Assembly: GCF_000344805.1 (NCBI RefSeq)
Contig: NC_020453.1
Location: 3,505,001 to 3,569,000, forward strand
Source of the DNA: Bradyrhizobium oligotrophicum S58
GTDB taxonomy: Bacteria > Pseudomonadota > Alphaproteobacteria > Rhizobiales > Xanthobacteraceae
DNA length: 64,000 bases
Direction of reading: 5' to 3'
Shown: in pieces, positions 50,505 to 58,663 of the stretch
Layout: each line of letters starts with the position of its first letter
How positions within the stretch are numbered: the first letter of the stretch is position 1
Notes under the pieces: model-generated
Databases searched by the model: none
Told to the model about the DNA's origin: nothing
Seen by the model: the letters and a program-made list of their open reading frames with translations, nothing else
Translations under genes and position numbers: made by a program

Positions 50505-51227
50505 TCATGCGCGCTCCGGCAGCGCCGCCACGGTGGCGCCGAACACCCTTTCGAACGCCTGCCGGAGCGCGACGTCGACATCGGCCATGGTCACGGGCAG
50601 GCCGAGATCGACGAGGCTGGTGACGCCGTAGCGCGGGTCGGTGACGCCGCAGGGCACGATCGCCTCGAAGTGCGACAGGTCTGGCTCGACATTGATGGCG
50701 ATGCCGTGGAAGGTCACCCAGCGCTTCAGCCGGACGCCGATCGCGGCGATCTTGTCCTCGAAGCCGGCGCCCTTGTCGGGCCGCCTGACCCAGACGCCGA
50801 CGCGATCCTCGCGCCGCTCGCCACGCACGTTGAAGGCGTCGAGCGTGCGGATGATCGTCTCCTCCAGCGCCGCGACATAGGCGCGCACATCCGGCCGGCG
50901 CCGTTTCAGGTCGAGCATGACATAGGCCACGCGCTGGCCGGGGCCGTGATAGGTCACCTGGCCGCCGCGGCCGGTCGACAAGAACGGAAAGCGCGGGTCG
51001 CGCAGATCCTCAGGCCTGCCGGAGGTGCCGGAGGTGTAGACGGGCGGGTGCTCGAGCAGCCAGACCATCTCGGCGGCTTCGCCCGCGGCGATCGCGGCCG
51101 CGCGGGCCTCCATGAAGGCAGTCGCCGCTTCATAGTCGACCAGCGAATCGGAAATGCGCCACGCGACCGCGTTGCCGGGCGGGCCGGCGAAGGTGGTCAG
51201 GTCGAGGGTTTCGCGGCTGTTAACCAT
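50505..51227 (-). CDS. lipB: Octanoyltransferase LipB
   Basis: 240 residues. LipB moves octanoyl from acyl carrier protein to the E2 and H proteins of lipoate-dependent enzymes. Seen: [16 protein letters not shown], the [13 protein letters not shown] glycine loop, [22 protein letters not shown] with the invariant Lys, and the catalytic Cys in [15 protein letters not shown]. It is divergent from the FliN-like gene, with their starts about 15 bases apart. Confidence 0.95.
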   Translation of the reverse strand: MVNSRETLDLTTFAGPPGNAVAWRISDSLVDYEAATAFMEARAAAIAAGEAAEMVWLLEHPPVYTSGTSGRPEDLRDPRFPFLSTGRGGQVTYHGPGQRVAYVMLDLKRRRPDVRAYVAALEETIIRTLDAFNVRGERREDRVGVWVRRPDKGAGFEDKIAAIGVRLKRWVTFHGIAINVEPDLSHFEAIVPCGVTDPRYGVTSLVDLGLPVTMADVDVALRQAFERVFGATVAALPERA

Positions 51228-51241
51228 TGGCTAACCACAAC

Positions 51242-51538
51242 ATGGTGATGTCTCGGGTAACGGAATCCAGTGACTTTGGTGGTCCTGCAGTGTCAACCCT
51301 CGATAAAGTGACAGTCGACCTGATGGTCGTGCTCGGCACCTGTTCTATGCCCATCCATCAGGTTCTGCGCCTGTCCCGCGGGGCCATCATCGAGCTGGAC
51401 GCCACCGAGGCCGACGACGTCAAGGTGCTGGCCAACAATCTGCCGATCGCCGACGGGGTGGTGCTGGTCGACCGCAACCGCATCGCGGTCGAGGTCAAGC
51501 ACATGCTGCCGCGCTCGCCGACGCCGACATCCCGATAG
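51242..51538 (+). CDS. FliN-like SpoA-domain protein
   Basis: 98 residues from the ATG at 51242; an ATG at 51248 is also possible, and no Shine-Dalgarno sequence is clear. The SpoA domain (about 25-90) reads VTVDLMVVLGTCSMPIHQVLRLSRGAIIEL then VLVDRNRIAVEV, the FliN rotor-switch fold. It is away from other flagellar genes in this window. It may be a true orphan FliN or one copy of several. Confidence 0.85.
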   Translation: MVMSRVTESSDFGGPAVSTLDKVTVDLMVVLGTCSMPIHQVLRLSRGAIIELDATEADDVKVLANNLPIADGVVLVDRNRIAVEVKHMLPRSPTPTSR

Positions 51539-51673
51539 CGCCCTCCGGCGACGCGAAAACCATCCACAATCCGGTATTTTAGGGCAGGGCGGGCCTTGTC
51601 CCTCCGAGATCGATTTGATACACGGGCGCCACTGATCCGGTCCCGCTTTTTTCCTGGTTCCGGTTTCTCCTTC

Positions 51674-51758
51674 GCGCTCGTGGCGGAATTGGTAGACGCG
51701 CTGCCTTGAGGTGGCAGTGAGTAAAATCGTGGGGGTTCGAGTCCCTCCGAGCGCACCA
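51674..51758 (+). tRNA. tRNA-Leu (anticodon GAG)
   Basis: 85 nt including encoded CCA: acceptor stem GCGCTCG/CGAGCGC, anticodon stem CTGCC/GGCAG with loop TTGAGGT, long variable arm, T loop TTCGAGT. The anticodon GAG reads CUC. A degenerate integrase lies just downstream in the opposite direction, so its 3' end is a likely attachment site. Confidence 0.97.
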
Positions 51759-51784
51759 TAAACCCACATTTTCCCTTGAAATCG

Positions 51785-52085
51785 TTACAGTTTTTTCCGG
51801 ATGTTACCCGGGAATGACACCACTTCGTTCCCGGTCGCCGTTCCCGTCCTGTTTTCCGCGGCAGGCCGTAGAAAATCATCCAATGACTGGCCCAGGTCGA
51901 ACGTGACCGTCTTGTCCATTCCACTGATGCCAAGCTTCTCGCGGTTGGCCTGGGCGATGTAGTGCGCCGGCATCTTCGGGTTGGTCCAGCCGAACATCGC
52001 CATCATCTGGCTCTCGGTGCACTCGGCATAGGCGGCCACTTCGGCGCGTGCCTTGCGCACGCCATGGCAGCTCTTCTTAGCCTCG
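51785..52085 (-). pseudogene. C-terminal fragment of a tyrosine recombinase (phage-type integrase)
   Basis: In the minus-strand frame the sequence reads SCHGVRKARAEVAAYAECTESQMMAMFGWTN-like then HYIAQANREKL. The HGVRK segment is the HxLR catalytic box of tyrosine recombinases and the end is their usual C-terminus, although the final Tyr neighbourhood (HYIAQA) is present. An in-frame TGA occurs seven codons upstream of the HGVRK motif, and the catalytic Arg-Lys N-terminal parts are absent. It lies 27 bases from tRNA-Leu, the typical position of an island integrase. Confidence 0.8.
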
Positions 52086-52573
52086 CTTCAGGCGCTTTCC
52101 GGTGAGCACGCCAGGGCCGATGATTCCGGCGGCTCTTGCGGCTTCCGCCCTTATCCCTCGTTCTCCTTACCTGCTGCGTCGGTGCACCCTGTCTCTCCTG
52201 AGAGCTGATCGGGGCAGCGAAGCACCTTGGCTGGTCATGGCTTGATCTGACTCAAGGTCGGCTGCGCTCGACCACCTCAGCGCAACGTGGCCGGCCAATT
52301 TTCGTCCCTTAGGTTTGATGCCCATTCCTCGCGAGACCAGGAAAGACGGCGGGCAGCGTCCCCGCTCGCAGGTCGCGGAATTCCGATAAGCCGCTGAAAG
52401 GGCGATATAATCGGCTTTTAACCCCGATCCCCTCCGCCTACTACCTTCCGCCTATGAGAGCCGGGCAGGGCTGATGCTGTAATCGCTCCGGTGCTTGCAC
52501 CGCGACTGCCCATCTGGGGGCCTCGCGTGCACGCGCCATACGAACACAACAAAGACATAGGCGGAGGGAACTG
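52086..52573. other. Upstream region of the alcohol dehydrogenase gene; no gene seen
   Basis: 488 bases of low coding character between the integrase remnant and the alcohol dehydrogenase gene. TATAAT occurs at 52406-52411, a possible -10 without a matching -35, so the promoter is not firmly placed. I see no attachment-site repeat of the tRNA-Leu 3' end here. Confidence 0.4.
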
Positions 52574-54289
52574 ATGAATTTCACGAGCAGGAGATTCTTG
52601 GCTGGCATCTCGACGGTTGCCTTCCTCGTCGCCGGCACGCTAGGCGTCCGCGCCAACGAATCGGCGCGGAAGGCCGCCAGCGAGCCCGGCGCCTGGGCGA
52701 TGGCCGGACACGACTACGGCAACACCCGGTTTAGCCCGCTCAAGGAGATTAGCACCGAGAACGCCGGCAAGCTGTCGCTGGTCTACTCGTTCTCGCTGGC
52801 CTCGCTGCGCTCGAACGAGGCCTCGCCGATCGTGATCGGCAACACGCTCTACGTCTCGACCTCGTGGGGCCCGAAATACGTCTATGCGCTGGACGCCGCG
52901 ACCGGCGCACGCAAATGGACCTATGAGCCGGATATTCCGGACGACGTGCTGCAATACGCCTGCTGCGACGTCAACAACCGCGGCGTCACCTATGCCGACG
53001 GCAAGCTGTTCGTCGGCCGGCTCGACGGCAAGCTGACCGCGCTCGACGCCGTCACCGGCAAGGAGCTGTGGACGTCGAAGGTGGTCGACTACAAGCAGGG
53101 CTCGGTGATCACCTCGCCGCCGCTGGTCGTGCGCGACAAGGTCATCACCGGCTTCGGCGGCGGCGAGTATGGCGTGCGCGGCTCGCTGCAGGCCTTCGAC
53201 ATCAACTCCGGCAAGGCGCTGTGGCAGACCTACACAGTGCCCGCGCCGGGCGAGCCCGGTAGCGAGACCTGGAAGGGCGACACCGGCCTGCATGGCGGCG
53301 GCGCGGCCTGGCTGGTCGGCTCCTACGATCCGAAGACCGACACGGTCTATTGGGGCACCAGCAATCCCGGCCCCTGGAACACCGCCGTGCGCTCGACCGG
53401 CAACGGCGATTTCGGCAAGCTGACCAATCTCTACACCGCCTCCACGCTGGCGATCGATCCGAACAACGGCGCCATCAAATGGCACATCCAGGGCACGCCG
53501 GCGGATGCCTGGGACTACGACGGCGTCAACGAAGCTCTGCTGGCTGACCTGAAGATCGGCGGCGCAAGCGTTCCGACGCTGATGAAGGCCGACCGCAACG
53601 GCTTCTTCTTCGTCGCCAACCGCGAGACCGGCAAGGTGATCTCGGCCGAGAAATACGTCTTCGCCAATTGGGCGCAGAAGTGGGACATCGCGACGTCACG
53701 CGCGGTCGAGGACCCGGACAAGCGGCCGGGCCCGGGACATCCGGCCAAGGACATCTGCCCGAACCTGATCGGCGGCAAGAACTGGCAGCCGATGTCGTAC
53801 AGCCCGGACACCGGCCTGGTCTACATCCCGGCCAACAATGTCTGCATGGACTGGTCGGTCGGCGACGTCTCGTACAAGCGCGGCGTGTTCTATCTCGGTG
53901 CGGAGTTCCCGACCAAGGAAGGCCCGGGCGGCTTCCTCGGTGAACTCGTTGCCTGGGATCCGGTCGCCAACAAGAAGGTCTGGTCGATCAAGGAAGACCT
54001 TCCGTTCAACGGCGGCACGCTCAGCACCGCAGGCGGCCTGGTGTTCTCCGGCAACCTGCACGGCGACTTCCGCGCGATCGACGCCAAGACCGGCAATATC
54101 CTGTGGAAGAAGAATCTCGGCTCCGGCATCGGCGCCGGTCCGGTGACCTACTCGGTCGACGGCAAGCAGTACGTTGCCGTCGTCGTCGGCCGCACCGCCT
54201 CGATCCCGGCGTTCCTGGGCGAGATCGGCAAGAAGATGACCAACGCGGCTCCCGAAGGCGGCGCCCTGTTCGTGTTCGCGGTCCAATAG
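52574..54289 (+). CDS. Lanthanide-type PQQ-dependent alcohol dehydrogenase (XoxF/ExaF/PedH-like)
   Basis: 571 residues with a signal peptide (SRRFLAGISTVAFLVAG; ends near ANES) and GGAGG before the ATG. The eight-bladed quinoprotein has the vicinal disulphide pair Cys130-Cys131 (YACCDVNN), Glu198 in GGEYGVRG, Asn264 in SNPGPWN, and catalytic Asp314 followed at +2 by Asp316 (WDYDGVNE). The extra Asp is the hallmark of lanthanide-dependent enzymes, whereas MxaF has Ala there. It oxidises methanol or other primary alcohols in the periplasm and passes electrons to cytochrome c. The GNPGPW stretch also resembles ethanol dehydrogenases, so the alcohol range is open. Confidence 0.93.
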   Translation: MNFTSRRFLAGISTVAFLVAGTLGVRANESARKAASEPGAWAMAGHDYGNTRFSPLKEISTENAGKLSLVYSFSLASLRSNEASPIVIGNTLYVSTSWGPKYVYALDAATGARKWTYEPDIPDDVLQYACCDVNNRGVTYADGKLFVGRLDGKLTALDAVTGKELWTSKVVDYKQGSVITSPPLVVRDKVITGFGGGEYGVRGSLQAFDINSGKALWQTYTVPAPGEPGSETWKGDTGLHGGGAAWLVGSYDPKTDTVYWGTSNPGPWNTAVRSTGNGDFGKLTNLYTASTLAIDPNNGAIKWHIQGTPADAWDYDGVNEALLADLKIGGASVPTLMKADRNGFFFVANRETGKVISAEKYVFANWAQKWDIATSRAVEDPDKRPGPGHPAKDICPNLIGGKNWQPMSYSPDTGLVYIPANNVCMDWSVGDVSYKRGVFYLGAEFPTKEGPGGFLGELVAWDPVANKKVWSIKEDLPFNGGTLSTAGGLVFSGNLHGDFRAIDAKTGNILWKKNLGSGIGAGPVTYSVDGKQYVAVVVGRTASIPAFLGEIGKKMTNAAPEGGALFVFAVQ

Positions 54290-54438
54290 CCGCAACGCTC
54301 ACGACGGCTGCGCGTGTCTCCGCAAGCGGGACACGCGCACCGCCCAGCCAATCCGCATCAAGCGGAGGAAGACGGCCGGCCGCGAGGACCGAGCGGCGCC
54401 GTACAAACGTACAAACAAGACAAGACGAGGGATCGAGG

Positions 54439-55647
54439 ATGCGCCCAAATCGCCGTCAGACTGGCTCGAATTGGCGGGCCGCCGCCGAACCATCAGCACG
54501 CGCGACGGCTCTCGTCGCCTTGATGGCCTCCACTCTGCTGGCCTCGTCGGCGGCGGGCCTCGCCAACGAGGCGGAGCCGCTGCGACTCTGCGCGGATCCG
54601 ACCAACCTTCCGTTCTCGAGCGACAACCCGACGCAGCCGGGATTCTACCTCGAGGTCGGCCAGGCGCTGTCACGTGAGCTCGGCCGCCCGGTGACGTATG
54701 ACTGGTACAAATCCTATTTCGGCAAGCGAACCGTGCGGGTGACGCTGCTCGGCAAGCAGTGCGACGCGATGATCGGCCTGCCGCTGTCGTCGGACTTCAT
54801 GGGACCGGCAGTGATCTTCTCGAAGAAGATCGCGACCGAGACTTACGCGCTCGTCAGCCGCGGAACGCTGGTCGTCCACGGCATCGACGACCTGCGAGGC
54901 AAGCGCGTCGCGGTGCAGTACCAGACCACGCCGCAAAATCTGCTGGCCGGGCGCGACGACATCGAGAAGGTGACGGTGCTGACGCCGGACGAGGGCTTGG
55001 CGGCGCTGGCCCACGGCAAGGCCGACGCTGCCTTCGTCTGGGGACCGGTCGCCGGCTGGCTGAACAAGACGACCTACGAGAGCAGCTTCCGGATCCAGCC
55101 GGTCGAAGGCGACGGTCTGTCCTGGGATGCCGCGATCGGCTTCGCCAAGAACTCCACGCAGTTGCGCGATCAGGTCGACGCCGCGTTGCCGCAGCTCGCA
55201 CCGCGAATCGCCGAGCTGGCCGCCAAATACGGGCTGCCGGGCGCGCCGCCGATCAGACTCGGCGCCGTGCGGTATCCGATCAAGCTGGCCTCGCTCACCG
55301 GCCCTGCCCAGCTTCTCCGTCAGCCGGACGCCGATGCCGTGATCACGGTTTCGGACTCGACTGCGAGCGCGCCAAAGACCGAGGCGGTGGCGCTGGGCAA
55401 AGAGATCTTCAACGGTACCTGCGCACATTGCCACGGCCCCGACGCCGTGCAGGCGGAACGGCGGATCGACCTGCGGCGGCTGCAGACGCGCTACGGCGAG
55501 GACATGCGCGACAAATTCTGGACTACCGTGCATGAAGGCCGTCCCTCGAAGGGCATGCCCGCCTGGAAGGAGGTCTTTACCGACGACCAGTTCGAGGGCA
55601 TCTATTCATTCCTGCTGACCGTGCAGTCGTCCGAAACGGCCAATTGA
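54439..55647 (+). CDS. Substrate-binding-like protein fused to a C-terminal cytochrome c domain (XoxJ/XoxG-like)
   Basis: 402 residues from the ATG at 54439, with GAGG upstream; the frame is open further upstream without a signal sequence. The signal peptide (about 18-45) is followed by a periplasmic binding domain (about 50-270; LRLCADPTNLPFSS, TYDWYKSYFGKRTVRVTLL, DAMIGLPLSSDF) of the quinoprotein-dehydrogenase-associated family seen as XoxJ. A class I cytochrome c domain follows, with haem motif CAHCH at 328-332 and likely axial Met373 in GMPAW. The fusion places an electron acceptor beside the dehydrogenase partner in one chain. It is co-directional with the dehydrogenase gene, 149 bases downstream. 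Confidence 0.88.
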   Translation: MRPNRRQTGSNWRAAAEPSARATALVALMASTLLASSAAGLANEAEPLRLCADPTNLPFSSDNPTQPGFYLEVGQALSRELGRPVTYDWYKSYFGKRTVRVTLLGKQCDAMIGLPLSSDFMGPAVIFSKKIATETYALVSRGTLVVHGIDDLRGKRVAVQYQTTPQNLLAGRDDIEKVTVLTPDEGLAALAHGKADAAFVWGPVAGWLNKTTYESSFRIQPVEGDGLSWDAAIGFAKNSTQLRDQVDAALPQLAPRIAELAAKYGLPGAPPIRLGAVRYPIKLASLTGPAQLLRQPDADAVITVSDSTASAPKTEAVALGKEIFNGTCAHCHGPDAVQAERRIDLRRLQTRYGEDMRDKFWTTVHEGRPSKGMPAWKEVFTDDQFEGIYSFLLTVQSSETAN

Positions 55648-55718
55648 AGGAGGCGGACACCGGCCGAAACGAACTGCCGGATCACCTGGTACGTGCTTGC
55701 GGCAAGTGAGAGTCGGAC

Positions 55719-56408
55719 ATGACGCGCTTTCTGATCATCGACGATCATCCGCTGTTTCGTGAAGCGCTCGGCAATGCGGTGCGTCTGGCGCATCCCGGCG
55801 CCGAGATCTTCGAGGCGCTGTCGATTGCCGATGCGCTCACCACCCTCGCGCTGGAGCCCGACATCGACCTGGCGTTGCTCGACCTGACGCTGCCCGATGC
55901 CGTGGGCTTCTCGGGATTCCAGCGACTTCGCGCCGCGCATCCGCGGCTTCCGGTCGCGATCGTCTCGAGTGACGAGGACCAGAACGTCGTGCGCGAGGCG
56001 CTTTCGCTCGGCGCGGCCGGCTATCTGCCGAAGTCGACCTCGAAGCGTGAGCTGACGTCCGCGATCGAGCGCGTGCTCAGCGGCTCGGTCTCGGTCCCCA
56101 AGGACTTCGTGCCCGTGGCGGAGCGCCACGGCAACGGCTCCTCCCGCGCGCTGCAGGCGCGCCTCGAGGAGCTCACCCCTCAACAGCTTCGCGTCCTCGA
56201 CCTGATCAGGCGTGGCTATCAGAACCGGGAAATCGCCGGCGAGCTTCAGCTTGCGGAGTCGACCGTCAAAGCGCACATCACCGAGATCCTGAGAAAACTC
56301 CGCCTGTTCAGCCGCAACAAGGCCGTCATCGAGATCGGCAAGATCGCGCTGCCCGTTCCGGCGGACCGTCAAGGATCGCGCACCGCCTCGGGCAGAAAGC
56401 ACTCGTAG
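55719..56408 (+). CDS. LuxR/NarL-type response regulator, copy 1
   Basis: 229 residues: receiver (1-120; acidic Asp8/Asp9, phospho-acceptor Asp55 in LLDLTLPD, Lys in LPKSTSK) and C-terminal LuxR helix-turn-helix (LTPQQLRVLDLIRRGYQNREIAGELQLAESTVKAHITEILRKL). It is paralogous to the gene at 56617. Such regulators (AgmR/ExaE/ErbR in Pseudomonas) switch on PQQ alcohol dehydrogenase genes. Position 71 bases after the fused cytochrome gene supports a shared transcript. Confidence 0.92.
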   Translation: MTRFLIIDDHPLFREALGNAVRLAHPGAEIFEALSIADALTTLALEPDIDLALLDLTLPDAVGFSGFQRLRAAHPRLPVAIVSSDEDQNVVREALSLGAAGYLPKSTSKRELTSAIERVLSGSVSVPKDFVPVAERHGNGSSRALQARLEELTPQQLRVLDLIRRGYQNREIAGELQLAESTVKAHITEILRKLRLFSRNKAVIEIGKIALPVPADRQGSRTASGRKHS

Positions 56409-56616
56409 CGGATTGTTGCGCCGCAAGACGCCGCGGCCACCGCAGGCGTCGCGACGTCGATGGCGTCTTGGTCGTTGATTGATGCCAACCAACGCGGTAT
56501 CGCTGATGCTCCGGTCCTGACATTCATTCGAAGACGCAGCGTGCACGCTGGTTGAACGTCAGATCCGCGACGCTGAATAAACCCGACCTTCGATCCGGCC
56601 GAGAGGGGACAGGCAC

Positions 56617-57357
56617 GTGGCTCGATTGCTCATCGTCGAGGACCATCCGCTGTTTCGCGAGGCGCTGGAGAGCGCGATCCGTGCCGCACTGGTTGATGCC
56701 GAGATCCGCGAGGCGATATCGATCGACATGGCCGTCGATCTTCTGTCATCGCCGGCGAGATTCGACCTGATCCTGCTCGATCTCTCGACACCCGGAACGA
56801 CAGGACTCTCCGGCGTCATCCGTATCCGCAAGACCGCGCCGCGCATACCGATCCTGGTTGTTTCAGCGCATCGGGACCCGGGCCTCGTCGCCCATGTTAT
56901 CGCGCTGGGCGTCTCCGGCTACATCTCGAAATCGACCTCGAAGCAGCAACTGGCCGACGCGATCAAGGCGGTGCTGCGCGGCGAGGTCCACGTCGAAGGC
57001 GGCGCTCCGTGTGCCAGCGCGCGCCGTGGCCGACTACCTGCTCACGATCTCCTGAAGCGTCTTCACGAGCTGACGCCGCAGCAGCTGCGCGTGCTCGACC
57101 TGATCCGCTGCGGGTTGCAGAACAAGCAGATCGCCTATGAGCTCGGGATCTGCGAGACGACGGTGAAGGTCCACGTCTCGGAGATCCTGCGAAAGCTCCG
57201 CGTCATGAGCCGGACCAAGGCCATCATCGAGATGGAAAAGATCGACTTCGTGAACCTGATGAGCGGGCCGCGCGCGCCGGCTCAGGCGCGAGCGAGCGGC
57301 GCCGACGCGCTCATGACAGCAGGAACGACAACAACGCGCGAAGCTCCGCGGGCCTGA
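56617..57357 (+). CDS. LuxR/NarL-type response regulator, copy 2
   Basis: 246 residues from the GTG at 56617. Receiver with phospho-acceptor Asp55 (LLDLSTPG) and Lys in ISKSTSK; the LuxR domain reads LTPQQLRVLDLIRCGLQNKQIAYELGICETTVKVHVSEILRKL, closely paralogous to copy 1. A C-terminal tail of about 30 residues rich in Ala, Thr and Arg is unlike copy 1. Its 3' end overlaps the 3' end of the convergent hybrid kinase gene by 47 bases. Confidence 0.92.
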   Translation: MARLLIVEDHPLFREALESAIRAALVDAEIREAISIDMAVDLLSSPARFDLILLDLSTPGTTGLSGVIRIRKTAPRIPILVVSAHRDPGLVAHVIALGVSGYISKSTSKQQLADAIKAVLRGEVHVEGGAPCASARRGRLPAHDLLKRLHELTPQQLRVLDLIRCGLQNKQIAYELGICETTVKVHVSEILRKLRVMSRTKAIIEMEKIDFVNLMSGPRAPAQARASGADALMTAGTTTTREAPRA

Positions 57358-58663
57358 CCGGCTTGGTCAGGATCTCGAGCCCGTATTGGCTCGCTTCCCT
57401 GGCTGCGTCTTCGGAATAGTCGGCGGTCACGATCATGGCGGCAACATCTCGGCCGAAGAACTGCCTGATGTCCCGGATCGCGGCAAGCCCGCTCTCGTCG
57501 CCATCCAAGTGGAGATCTGCAATGATCGTCTCGGGGACCGCGCCGAGCGCGCTCAGGCGCTGCAGCGCGTCCTTCGATGACGCCGTGGCGACGACGTCGC
57601 AGCCCCATTTTTCCAGCAGGCTGACCATCGCGTCGGCGGTGGCCAGATCGTTTTCGATCAGCAGGATCTTGGCGCCTTCGAGCCCGCCATAATCGTGGTC
57701 GACGTGCTCGGCTGGATGCGGATCCGGCAGTACGGCGGCGGGGTCAGCCCGGTCGAGCGCGAGCTTGAAGGTAGATCCATGGCCGACGCGCGACGTCAGC
57801 CGGACCTCATGGTCCAATGCATTGGCGAAGCGACGGACGATCGACAGGCCGAGCCCGAAGCCGGCCTGGTCCTCGGCGCTCGGCTGGCCGCGCTGGAATT
57901 CGAGAAAGATCGCCTCCTGTTGCGGCCCGGGAATGCCCGGGCCGGTGTCGTAGACTTGGATGCGAACCCGGTCTGCCCCCGGTCCTCGCCGACATCCCAT
58001 GACGACTCCGCCTCGCCGCGTGTAGCGCAGCGCGTTCGCGAGGAGATTCTGCAAGATCCGCCGCAGCATCATGGCATCCGAGATGACCGCGATCGAGCAC
58101 GGACAAATGCGCAGGGACAAGCCGCGTTTGGCTGCGATCGGAGCGAATTCGCGTTCGAGCGGCTCGAACAGGCTCGAGAGCAGAAGGGGCCTCACGTCGG
58201 GGCGCAGGGCTCCGGCATCGAGCTTGGCGATCTCCAGCAGGGACCGCAGCAGATCCTCGAGCATCGCCAGCGAATGGTCGACCTGGCCGACCATGGCCGT
58301 TCCGCGATCGGACGAGACCTCGTCCGCCAACGTCGACAGCGTCAGCCGCGCCGCGTTGAGTGGCTGCAGCAGATCGTGGGTGACGGAGACTAGAACCGAG
58401 GATTTCAGGGAGCTAGCCGCTTCTGCCTGCTGCTTGGCGCGAAACAGGTCCTTGTTGGCGGTTTCGATCGAACGCAGCGCATCGCGCAACTGCCGCGTTC
58501 GCTCGCGCACCTGCTGATCGAGCGCGATCGCCGTTTCGAACAGCGAGAAAGCATTGAACTGCTGGTCCATCGAGCGTTCGACCCGGGACATCAGCGCGGC
58601 GTTGATCTTCCTGAGCTTGGCCGCCTCGCGCTGCAGGTCTTCCGGAGACCCGGCACCGGTCAT
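57311..58663 (-). CDS. Cytoplasmic hybrid sensor histidine kinase
   Basis: 450 residues from the ATG at 58663, which overlaps the FIST gene stop as ATGA; the frame extends to 58837 inside FIST. No membrane segment. An N-terminal coiled coil (about 10-100) is followed by H box VTHDLLQPLNAARL, ATPase domain (NALRYTRRGGV, DTGPGI, FGLGLSIV), and a receiver (about 330-450; Asp in IIADLHLDG, VTADYS, Lys in LTKPVR). It is translationally coupled to the FIST protein, which is likely its sensory partner. It probably phosphorylates one or both neighbouring LuxR-type regulators; this is inference. Confidence 0.92.
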   Translation of the reverse strand: MTGAGSPEDLQREAAKLRKINAALMSRVERSMDQQFNAFSLFETAIALDQQVRERTRQLRDALRSIETANKDLFRAKQQAEAASSLKSSVLVSVTHDLLQPLNAARLTLSTLADEVSSDRGTAMVGQVDHSLAMLEDLLRSLLEIAKLDAGALRPDVRPLLLSSLFEPLEREFAPIAAKRGLSLRICPCSIAVISDAMMLRRILQNLLANALRYTRRGGVVMGCRRGPGADRVRIQVYDTGPGIPGPQQEAIFLEFQRGQPSAEDQAGFGLGLSIVRRFANALDHEVRLTSRVGHGSTFKLALDRADPAAVLPDPHPAEHVDHDYGGLEGAKILLIENDLATADAMVSLLEKWGCDVVATASSKDALQRLSALGAVPETIIADLHLDGDESGLAAIRDIRQFFGRDVAAMIVTADYSEDAAREASQYGLEILTKPVRPAELRALLSFLLS

